A stretch of 64,000 nt of DNA, taken from Thereva unica (lineage: Eukaryota; Arthropoda; Insecta; Diptera; Therevidae). The stretch lies in the NCBI GenBank assembly GCA_949987705.1, contig OX465281.1, forward strand, positions 194,977,112-195,041,111, in the 5' to 3' direction. Positions 53,534 through 63,065 of the stretch are shown piece by piece; the stretch's first letter is position 1; every line of letters begins with the position of its first letter. A program made the position numbers and the translations under genes. A model generated the notes under the pieces. It did not search any database. It saw nothing but the letters and a program-made list of their open reading frames with translations, and was not told the origin of the DNA.

Positions 53534-54933
53534 TTAATCTGTATCAGAATCAATTAATTTTGTATCAGAAGTTGGTAAACCACGACTCCTTCGGCTTTCT
53601 TCCCATTCTTTTCTATGTACTTTTTTTCTATGCGTGTACATATTCCCACTTGAGTTGAAAGTTTTTGGACAATAAGGGCAATTATATAATGGTTCACCTG
53701 TGTGCGTTGTCATATGTTCCTACATTATTATTTTAAAATATTAATATTTTTAAAAAATAATTTTATACCCTAAGACGGTTTGGCCTTTTAAAAGTTTTGT
53801 CGCAAACACTGCATTGTAATGAACGTTCTGGCTTGTGAACATATCGAACATGATCTCGCAAAGCACTTTTTGAAGCAGAAGTTTTACCACATATACTACA
53901 AACATGAGTGCTTAGCTTTTCAATATGAAGTCGCATATGTTTTCTTAAGCTATAAGCATGCTTTAGCCATACACCACATTTTTGACATTGTACTTTTGGC
54001 TCAACCACACCTTCATGTTCGAGCTGATGTTTCTTGTACATCGTTGCCCCTTTGATGACTTTTCCACAGATATGACAAATTTTTACATATGTATTTTCAT
54101 GGACATTGCGACGATGAGCAATGAGTAAGCTATTTATCGGAAATCTAAATAAATTATTCGATTATTAGTTTTATTAAATTATAAGCAATATAATTACATA
54201 CGCCTTCCCGCAGTCATCGCAGAAAAACTTCCTCTCTTCATGTGGTGTATGTATAGCCTTGTGCATTTCAAGGTAAAACGGTTTAGCGAATCTTCGTGGA
54301 CATTTTTCACATTTATAAATTTTAGCTTCTTCGGATACATGTCGAAGCTTATGCGTTGTAAGGCTTTGCCTATCCGTACATACTTTATTGCATTCTGTAC
54401 ATCTAAAATAAAATAATTGATGAACTTAGTCCTGAATGTGTTTCTAAAATTTTGCTACTTAAAATAATCAGGATTAAGGTGTTTGTTAATATGATCCACT
54501 ATAGAGACTCTATTGCGTAGTTTTTTGTTGCAGCAAACCACAAAACCTTTTCGTTTATGCACAGTTCGAAAATGCCTTGTAACTTCTGCAAATACACTAA
54601 ATTCCTCACCACAAATTTCACATTTTAACTTCATATTCTTTGCTATTATTTCATCGTATTCTTTTGATATTTTTAAGTCTTTTGGGTCTCTATTTTTCAC
54701 CTTTGATTGCTTTTGTTTTGAAGTGTCTTCTGGGGAGCTATGGTTGCTATTACCACTTTCTTTTAGGCTTGCACATTTTCGTCTCAGCAATGATCGTCCT
54801 CTAGTTTTTCGTCGATTCTGTACCTTTGATGATTCCTCATCTGCACTAACGATATGCTTCTCGAAAAAGTCTTCATCATCACTTTTATCTTTGGGCATTT
54901 CTTCCAATTCTGTGGATGTGCTTGGCTTTGTGT
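53534..54933 (-). CDS. Exons 4-7: C2H2 finger array
   Basis: Exon 4 holds the linker and fingers starting CEICGEEF and CCNKKL. Exon 5 has CTECNKVC and CEKCPRRF and the start of CDDCGKA. Exon 6 has CHICGKV, CQKCGVW, CSICGKT and the start of CSVCDKTF. Exon 7 completes that finger (HMTTHTGEP linker), adds CPYCPKTF and ends KEWEESRRS...DSDTD. Two fingers are split by introns. Introns are 56, 57 and 49 bp. Confidence 0.92.
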
Positions 54934-57900
54934 CTGAAAATGTAGATATTTATAGTGAAATGGAATATTTAGATTATTTAAAAAAAGAAAGTTCAGTTTC
55001 GACGAGTGATCGGTCTATTTAATTTAGGAAATAGATACAGTCCACGAAATTAATTCGAAGCATTTACATGTTACCAAGAATATCAATATCGATGTGAGTG
55101 GCTTTGTTTCTGTAAATATTGATATTTGTAGTGGACTGAAACTTTTCGATTACTTTAAAGGTAGAAAGATCAGCTTTGACAAATGATCCGAGTTCATTCA
55201 AATATGTAGGTATATGATTAATAGGAATATTTTAAATATGGTTTAGATGATTCATTTTTGATAATAATCGAGGAAGGATATTTTTTGTTTATAAAAATGT
55301 AATTCTAAATGTGAAGCTAAGCATAGTTTTAATATGGAAATCTAAGCTATTCAGGGGCCATCCATAAATAACGTAACGAAAAATCCGTCATTTTGAACCC
55401 CCCTACCCCATGTAACGCTCCGTAACGCTTTGGTAGACCCCCCTTATAAATTACATCATAAATGTATATTCAAAATAATACATATTGTTACGTTTTTACG
55501 GCTTAACGGATTCGTAGGATTAATTAAGGAATACACTTTTCAATTATCCACACAAAATTTATTTATTACAAACCAAAACACAATTTAATAACAAACACAA
55601 TTCTTACAGTTCACTATAATCACTTTCAAATTAATAACTCGCACTATTAAATTCTATCTATCGCTTTATAGTTCACTTTTAAATCACCACTTTTCACTGT
55701 TCTCACTTTAGAACACTTTTATCGCCTTTCAAATCAAAACTGACTTCTCAGCGCCTGCAAGCCGTTTTTATATCCCAGCTCCACCTTTATCTAACTTCTG
55801 GAACCTTCGCCCCTTTTCTAATGCCTAGTGGTATGTTCTTTCCTTTTCGGCAAGAAGCTTGAAGTTGTCTTCAATTATCGCTCGTTCCAATTTTGTTTAG
55901 TACATACATAAATCATTAGTTCAGACAACAACCAGAGTCGTTAACGACACTCGTTGATTCAGCTTTTTAACGAACAGATGGGGCATAAATCATCACAATA
56001 TTTTATATATTATCGATTTATAAAATTTTATTTTGTGTCAAACAATCATAAATTCTTTTCATATTGTTTAAAACAATATACATATGTATCAAGTATTTTT
56101 GTTTTAAAAGGACTTTGATGACCATGGACTCGTGATCCATTTTGATAATCGTTCGATAAGAGGAAGATCGTCGATTTCGTCATCATCAGCAACAGGCAGG
56201 AGTGAATTTTCTTCGAGTTCGTCTACATTAATCCATTCGGCCGTTCTCACAAAAATGTTAAGAATCTTTTTAAAAATACATAAAAATTTTATTCCTGAAG
56301 TACTAAATTTATTTCAGAAAAGCGTTACGTAACGTCGTGAATTTATCCCCCCCCCCCTATGGCACTACATAACGCTATAACGGACCTCCCCCCTAAGTGC
56401 GTTACGCAATTCATGGATGGCCCCCCTACACGCAATTCGACGTCGACTGAAAACTATGCATTATACGTCGTTTTGGGCTCACACAAGTCGACGTTTTATG
56501 TTTGTCGTTATTCTTCTCGACGCCAAAATTGGTGTCGCATTCAGTTATTGGTATGTTAGTTTTTTAATATAACCATTAATTTCTTTAAATTTTATTTATT
56601 ATATGGTAAGGTGCGAACGCAGATTGTAGTTGGCGTTTATAATAAAAAATTGTCATTAACAGTGACATTTTAATCCTTCAAAATTTTGTCAGGGATCCAC
56701 AGGTCGAAAATGTAAGTATATATTATAATTATTGAAAATTTCACATTATTATTCTAAGTCAAATCGAACAAATAAAAAGCAGATGCAGATTATGGAATGG
56801 ATGGAGAAGCACCAGACATTAGCGAAAAATTCAATACAAACAAATCTCATTTCCTTAACTCCTATCCATTGGGGGTCGTCCATAAATTACGTGAGGCGAT
56901 TTTTCTATCCCCCCCCCCCCCCTGCCTCCTTTGTGAGATGTCGTGAGTTTTGGCTCAACCCCCTCCCCCTAATCACATGTGAGATTTTTCCTTTTAAAAA
57001 AAATTTGTATTTAACACTAAAAATACGTATATTTACGGGCGTAGCCACAAGCTCCTACTTGGCCTACTCTATTTCACTCGTGGTGGACATGGACATACAA
57101 CTACAAAACCAAGAGCACTCAAACTCAACAAGAATTCCATTATGCTCAAATTCGGCGAGGGCCCTTCTTGTAGTTCTAGTCGCGCGTTTGGCTGGCCGCT
57201 GGCGGCTAAACAATCAAGGGGCTACTATGCCAATTTCTGGTGTAGGAATTAGCCTTATCTTAAGGCCCCCTTTCCCATACAGGTCGATGGCAGGCCGTGG
57301 CCTGAAAGTTTTCGCCTTGAAGGCAAGTATCACCACACGTCAACTGGATCGGGCCTGCAGTCGAAGAAAATTGACAAAAATCTTTATGTATGTGAGCATT
57401 TGTCGTCATTTTGTGCCTGAAGACCGACCTCTTTTCATTTAAAAAATTTTGTATCTTTCGAATTTTTGTACCCAAGCTCTTCAACTCAGAGACCTATTGC
57501 GGATGTTTTCATGTTTTGACGACTTTGAGTCGATCTTAAAATTTCTTACTACGAAAGTCGATTTTTGCCAAAATTAGTCGAATGACGCGGCCGCCTGCGA
57601 GAGAATTTCCCATACATTTAATTTCTCCGCGCCGCTTGCAAATTGTGTTAGAAAATATGGTTTAAAAGTTTTTGCCAGTCCACCAATCTGTTTTCGTCGG
57701 CCCTGAACATTTTTGCACTTGAATAATTCAAGTTGAATTAACAACCTGCTAAGCTAAACTGTCGCCTTCGCCTGCGTGTGATGACGTCACCTGAATACCA
57801 GGACCTGTCAGGCGGATATCTGAAATCCTCATCCCTCAGTGAGTTTGAGTATTGTGTGGTCTTCATTGGGCCGTGTTTGCTGACCTGGCCTGCGAGAGAA

Positions 57901-59162
57901 ACATTTTTTACTTAATTTAACCCAGTTTTCTAGCAATTTTACACTGTTTCTTGAGGGAAAAAATTACGTGCGATTTTCCGAGATCGGTTGCATTGGATTT
58001 TACATACTTTTTGGGAGCGGCTATTTTGTGAAAATGACATCCGACTCGTCGACTTACGTGAACCCAAATTGAACGTTAAAGAACTTAACGTCGTTTTCAT
58101 AAGGTGTCAACGTCGACGTCGAGTGTCAAATTGCGTGAACTGGCCCCAGGTCAGCATGTAATGTCTAGTAAAAAGCTAAGCTCGAAGGATATAGCATAGA
58201 ATAGATTGGATCAAGTCCAAACAGTTCTGAAAAAATTGTGTTTGGAGACTTGGATGTTGGATATACTATGCAGAGTGTATTTACTAAAGTTACAAAGCGG
58301 CCGGCAGTGGTAAGGTTTTGGATAGATGAACTAAATATCGGATTGGTTGGAGGTTTAGCAGCTATGTCTTTTTGAATTTTTTTCTTTGGTAGAGGTATAC
58401 ATATCACCCTGTATTTTTGTAACTGTATAACCTATTTCCATGAATAAGATATCAATATACGCAGAGTAGTCACATTTCCACTACCTACCGTTTTTTCCGA
58501 ATCATATCCATAATAAAAAAATAAGTATTACCTTTTTCGGCTGTGCTTGAATATTCGTCAACCTTATTCGTTTTTTTTACTTTCAAAGGTTCTTCAACAT
58601 GCATCCTCTCTTCATCTCCGGGAGTGCGTTCCATATTTTCAGACTCTATAATATATTAGACCATAACATTAGAACCGGCAACAATCAACGAACGCTCACA
58701 GCATTGTTTTAATAATAGATATTGATTATTTTATCTGACCTAGAGAATTTGGTTTGTTCCACTCATTATTAAAGTAATCAGGTTCTGAGATATTAAAAAC
58801 TTGTCCTTTTTCATCCACAAATTCCAGTGGTATATTTTCACTGCCTTCTTTTTTTATATCAGCCTCCTCCTTAATGAAAACGCGTTCCGACAATTGGCTA
58901 TGTGCCTCCTTAACAGTAATATAAAATTTATGGAAACTATCAAGTTTCTGCCAACAAGGGTTGCATATCATACTCGGGGTAGGATCATTTAGATTTGGCT
59001 GAAATTAGAACATTTTCACTTGCAAAATTTTATAACAATGAATTTGTTTACCTCAAACCAAAAATGTTGGGATATAATTGAGGCGATCCCCAGCTCAGCA
59101 CCTACAGTTCCAAAAATGTCTACATGTTCCGTAGAATAACGCAAGCACACTCGGCATAACAT
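53534..59162 (-). CDS. ZAD-type C2H2 zinc-finger transcription factor (7 exons)
   Basis: Exons on the minus strand are 59162-59052, 58998-58740, 58645-58532, 54933-54459, 54402-54202, 54144-53769 and 53719-53534. All junctions use GT/AG and keep phase, and the sum is 1,722 nt (573 residues plus stop). Residues 1-75 form the zinc-finger-associated domain (C3/C6 and C49/C52), an arthropod dimerisation module. An acidic, lysine-rich linker follows. From residue ~265 there are ten C2H2 fingers, the second atypical (CCNKKL). It is likely a nuclear sequence-specific DNA-binding regulator. The start is the first ATG before CRVC. It is the only intact host gene recognised here, and no orthologue name is assigned. 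Confidence 0.93.
54917..55205 (-). repeat. Tandem near-duplicate of the exon 4 acceptor region
   Basis: Bases 54917-55030 and 55094-55205 are diverged copies of one ~112-bp segment that includes the exon 4 start. The outer copy still has a possible acceptor (TTTACAG before AAACAAAGCC). Confidence 0.6.
55354..56426. mobile_element. MITE-E in intron 3, split by a solo LTR
   Basis: The ends GGGGCCATCCATAAATAACG and a related complement (CAATTCATGGATGGCCCC) frame an interior with CGTAACG motifs and C-runs. An isolated end of a similar type (GGGGTCGTCCATAAATTACG) lies at 56873. Target duplication was not resolved. Confidence 0.65.
55486..55997 (-). mobile_element. Solo LTR (512 bp)
   Basis: The plus-strand ends are TGTTACG and CATCACA, with ATAT on both sides (55482-55485 and 55998-56001). 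On the minus strand ATATAAAAACGG provides a TATA-like box. No internal sequence is present, so the element was excised by LTR recombination. A related fragment is at 61012-61195. Confidence 0.8.
56430..58147. repeat. Long inverted repeat in intron 3
   Basis: CACGCAATTCGACGTCGAC at 56433 and a related sequence (complement of 58100-58138), followed by TTTGGG(C/T)TCAC..AAGTCGACG in both arms, suggest a ~1.7 kb foldback element with imperfect ~110-bp arms. The outer left end is lost. Confidence 0.5.
58532..59162 (-). CDS. Exons 1-3: ZAD and linker
   Basis: Exon 1 encodes [18 protein letters not shown] and the first half of ZAD, and ends in phase 0 at TTTGAG. Exon 2 supplies the second cysteine pair ([10 protein letters not shown]) and [11 protein letters not shown]. 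Exon 3 is short and polar ([15 protein letters not shown]). The introns are 53 and 94 bp. A paralogous broken copy of exons 2-3 lies at 18760-19091. Confidence 0.92.
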
Positions 59163-59323
59163 TTTTACTTATTTATAATTAAAACATAAATATTTTCGCA
59201 AAAAACGATTTTTGTTCAATCCCCTTGCTTGAAACCACAGGAATACAGAAAAAAACACGGAAATGTCAAAATAGATTGTTTACCAAAAAAAGAGAGATAT
59301 GGAAACACGAGAAATGTCACAAG

Positions 59324-59871
59324 GGGTGTGTTTCTTTACTCATTCCATAGAAGGAATAGAATAAAAAGAATACTTGATGGAATATTCGGAATAGAATGAA
59401 TAAAGAACCGCACCGGGAATGACAGTAAACAAACTGAAGAAAAATTGTGATTTATTCAAAAGAGTTGTGTATTTTAAAAATATTGTGGGACCTATATGTA
59501 AACTAAAATAAGATTAGACTTTTGATGTCTCCTGGGGTCCATTTGAAATTATTATTATCCATATCTGAAATTATTATTATTATTAGAAATACTTTTAAAA
59601 ATGATAACAAATAAATAAGGGCCATTGCTGCCGTTTTCTTGCCAAATGACACAATTATGACAGTAATATATTTATATTATGTTATATTAGTGAGGTTAAT
59701 TCCCTTTATTCTAAAAGTGTTCCATCTCAAGAGGTAGTTTAAAAAGAATACATTCCGAATATTCCGAATGAATAAAGAAACGCTTCATCTGTCAATTCGA
59801 AACTTGGGAATGAATAAAGAAACACATTTTCCGTCTATTCCTTCTACGGAATGAATAAAGAAACACACCCA
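59324..59871. mobile_element. MITE-F just upstream of the zinc-finger gene
   Basis: The ends GGGTGTGTTTCTTTACTCAT and complement, with subterminal GGAATGAATAAAG-like repeats, are flanked by AAG (59321-59323 and 59872-59874). It starts 162 bp 5' of the gene's ATG, so it must contain or border the promoter. Confidence 0.8.
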
Positions 59872-59874
59872 AGC

Positions 59875-60163
59875 TTAGACTATAAAACTACAGGAAGGGC
59901 TCTCACCGAATTAAAGCATAGTGAAATTCTTTTTGGGTGATTTCTCACGCTTTGGTAGTTGTTTGTACACTACAAGCGGAAAAGGCGAGTAGAATAAAAC
60001 GTTAAAATTATTTAATTCGCTTTTTTAATTCCACGGTGCGAAATCCAACTAATTTTCGACCCATTTTATTATTATGTCCTTTTTTTGGGCTCACAAAAAT
60101 GCAATTCCAGTCACAATTGTTTTTCAAGTTTACTTATTTTACGGCTTACCGTAATCGAAGGAT
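59875..60163. other. Unassigned sequence
   Basis: No gene or repeat was recognised between the two MITEs. Confidence 0.5.
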
Positions 60164-60166
60164 TAA

Positions 60167-60338
60167 AGGCTCAAGCAGAACCAATCCGTTCCGTCCGTTT
60201 TTAAAAGTTGGAAATTTGACATTTCCATAAACTTTCCATGAGACGAACGGAACGGTAGCCACAAAGCGGACGGAATGTCAAAAAGAACAAAGGAAAAACG
60301 TGCGGAGCGGACGGAACGGATTGGTTCTGCTTCAGCCT
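60167..60338. mobile_element. Short PIF/Harbinger-type MITE
   Basis: This 172-bp element has ends AGGCT(C/G)AAGCAGAACCAATCC and complement and a TAA duplication at 60164-60166 and 60339-60341. Confidence 0.85.
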
Positions 60339-60341
60339 TAA

Positions 60342-61011
60342 TTCATCATCATCATTGCCCTCCTTTAATCCCTCCTGGGACATAGGGCGGAAACAGTTGC
60401 CCTCCAGCGGACTCTGTTTTAAGCGACAGCTCTCAGCTCCGACCAGGATCTCTCAGTTGTTGCGGCTTCTCCTCCACGTTGTTCTAGGTCTTCCGGCTCG
60501 ACGGATTCCAGTCAAGGGCCTGTTTGGCTAGATTTTCGTTTTCGCGTAGTAAGAGGTGGCCAACCCAATTCCATTTCCTTCGCCTGATTTGGTCGTCTAT
60601 CCTTTGAAGCTCCTATTAACCCGAATTGAAGCTCCTATTAACCGAGTCGAACGCTTTCTCATAGTATACGAAAGCAAGGTAAAGGGGGGATCGGAATTTA
60701 GTAGACTGCTCCACTATTATTTGTAAGGTGTTGATATGATCAATACATGAGCGGCCCTTCCTGAATCCGGCCTTCTGCCTCACTTATCCTAGATAGTAAT
60801 ATATGGGACAAAATTTTACCCACAGTACATAATAAACAGATGCTTCTCCAGTTGTCGCATATTGTTAGGTCCTCCTTTTTGGGTATTTTGACTATGATAC
60901 CTTCCGTCCAATCCTCCGGAAAGGTACAGGTGTTCGATGCTATTTCCAGGATTGACTGAAGCGCATCTGCTATGAGGCTTGAATCGGCTTTCAACAATTC
61001 TGGCGGGATTA
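60342..61011 (-). pseudogene. RTE-like LINE fragment
   Basis: On the minus strand 60740-61011 reads SSLIADALQSILEIASNTCT and then CDNWRSICLLCTVGKILSHI, the start of a reverse-transcriptase domain. After a frameshift come GFRKGRSCIDHINTLQIIVE and YYEKAFDSVNR (about 60650-60770). The catalytic YXDD region is missing. The 3' end (60342-60420) ends in ATGATGATGATG, the short-repeat type of tail. A large internal deletion is implied. Confidence 0.75.
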
Positions 61012-61195
61012 ATTAAGGAATACAATTTTTAAAGATTCACACAAAAACTTATTTATTAAAAACCAAACTTTAATAATTCAACAACAAACACAATTCTGAA
61101 AGCTCACTATAATCACTTGCAATTTAATATCTCACACTATTAAATTCTATTTATCGCTTTTTAATTCACTTTTCAATCACCACTTTTCGCTTTAT
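61012..61195 (-). repeat. LTR fragment related to the intronic solo LTR
   Basis: It is similar along ~185 bp to about 55516-55702 (GGATTAATTAAGGAATACA, TATTAAATTCTAT, TCACCACTTTTC). It is truncated on both sides. Confidence 0.75.
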
Positions 61196-61620
61196 AGCCT
61201 TATGACACTGGCTTTATCGTAGGCTGAAAATGCTGCCTTGGCTAGGCTGAAAATGATGAAATCTGTTATACTGTGGGACAGAGATAGCATGTGAGAGTAA
61301 GAACGATTATCTGATTATTATAACAGATAGTTGTTATAGTGCAAGATCCGGTATAAGAAATATATACCCTCATCTGTTATTTGATGATGATACATTGATA
61401 AAGCGCACATGGGTTGCCTAGCTAAATCGCGTACCGAAGGTGTTAAATAAAAGATATTGTAATTAACTTTTTTGGGCCAACTACCCTCATTTGTTAATCA
61501 TAAAATTCGACCATTAACTGACAGAACATGACACAAAGAAGAGGAAAAATAAGGGTTGCCTGATTTCTGCCGGGCCCAATTGTGGGGTTGCCAGGTATAA
61601 ACAGGTAAGCAAGCGTAGAT
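61196..61620. other. Unassigned sequence with short repeats
   Basis: TATACCCTCATCTGTTATTT occurs at about 61364 and again at 61624. Other copies of CTGTTAT/ATAACAG are scattered. No gene was recognised. Confidence 0.45.
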
Positions 61621-61623
61621 AAT

Positions 61624-62985
61624 ATACCCTCATCTGTTATTTAATCAATTTTTTTATGAAATGAAAGGTTATTTCATTCCCTATCCAATAGTATTGGGTT
61701 GCCTCAGCAAAAGAGTGGCACAACGAAGGTTGCCTAGATTTTAGAGTTCTTCTGTAAGACGATTTTTTTGTTCTTTGTTTTTGTTCGTTCCATATGTTTT
61801 TTTGAAACATGCGATACATGACGGACTAGTGACACAAAGGATGATTCTAGAGCAATTTTAATGTAGTCCCACAAGAATCGTGTTGAGTTAAACATTTCCG
61901 TATTTATAACTAGAGCTCGTGTATTATTTTACTAGCAAGGGAATGAATTATGCGATTCAGTAACGATTTCTTTTATAGAGAACCGCAGAGCTCAGAGAGA
62001 TAAGCCACCTATGTACTATTGACTATTCCATCTATAGCCATGTCAAACAAAGAGCAATATATATTCGAAAATGTAGTGCAGAGAAGAATGAAAGAACTGT
62101 CAACGGGAACATACGGTTGATTACTCTACTCACTTTCATGCAATACTATCACGACAGAACGCTGTTTTTTGTAATTGAACTGCATATAGCTAATCTCTTA
62201 TTGTGCTTACAGGTGACGTCAGCAAAAAGGACAAGGAATGACAAGGTATTCCCTTCTTACAGGCAAGAAATCTTATAAAAATATAGAAGTGCAAAGACGA
62301 AGGACCAGACATCAGCGGGATCTTGAACTTTTGTCCTCTGTGATCCATAGAGTTTTCGCATTTTTTCGCTCTTCTTGGTTTTGCAGGCGCACTGGCTTTA
62401 GCAAAACTTGTACATGGACAACGAACGGCATCGCTTGATTCCATATTTCTTACGGAAACAATGATAATGCAACTCGAGCTTTAGTTGATTAATTTCACAA
62501 AAGCGGAACTTCGTCAAAATGCGTCCTGAGGAATGCGGTTGGGTTTTTGATAACTATTTAAAGTCAACGTGGTTCGTAGGTGATCCAACGCCCTTACAAG
62601 TTGAGCAAATTCTCAAAAAAAAATCAAAAAAATGAGAGCGATGAAGAAATGGAAATACATTTTTAGATAGGTACTTCTGACGAGTCAGAGTCGGAATAAG
62701 TTTTTATATAGTTTGCATTCCATGTTGTTGTTGCTGTTAAATTAATGTGTGAATAAAAAAAATCATTATTAATATTTAATCTAATTTGAATCTAGCATTT
62801 GATCAATGCAGCTGCGCTCACACAATCGGAAGAAGAGTTCTTTCAGAAGAACTCTAAAATCTAGGCAACCTTCGTTGTGCCACACTTTTGCTGAGGCAAC
62901 CCAATACTATTGGATATGGAATGAAATAACCTTTCATTTCATAAAAAAAATTTGTTGTCTGTAAAGAGGGTTTACAGACGATAGT
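61624..62985. mobile_element. Long-TIR element with exon-like interior
   Basis: About 115 bp at 61648-61765 recur inverted at 62830-62950 with few differences. A more degenerate TAxACCCTC-like extension may carry the ends to about 61624 and 62985. The interior has several short plus-strand coding-looking segments bounded by splice-like signals: 62041-62109 opening MSNKEQYIFENVVQRRMKEL, 62213-62340 with KNIEVQRRRTRHQRD, and 62519-62700 with EECGWVFDNYLKSTWFVGD and an acidic serine-rich end broken by a frameshift. The family is not recognised. It may be a non-autonomous DNA transposon with a decayed or captured gene. Confidence 0.65.
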
Positions 62986-63065
62986 TTAACGTGACAACGT
63001 CATGAGAAAACATTGATGAAATGATTGCATACTTTTATGAATAAAATTGAATCATTTATATTAAA

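Larger units (their letters stand above)
54934..58531 (-). other. Intron 3 (3.6 kb), filled with repeats
   Basis: The donor is at 58531-58530 and the acceptor at 54935-54934. The intron holds a duplicated acceptor region, a MITE-type element with a solo LTR, a long-TIR element and an isolated MITE end. It accounts for almost all of the gene's length beyond the coding sequence. Confidence 0.88.

Noticed and set aside
54513..55022. 169-codon plus-strand ORF
   Set aside because: It is antisense to exon 4 of the zinc-finger gene; the minus strand has the zinc fingers and valid splice sites.
56732..57442. 236-codon plus-strand ORF in intron 3
   Set aside because: It crosses a poly-C MITE end and inverted-repeat DNA, shows no domain and low-complexity composition.
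61624..62985. Polinton/Maverick or densovirus remnant
   Set aside because: Long TIRs and small ORFs prompted the idea, but no polymerase, capsid, NS1 helicase or PLA2-like motif is visible.
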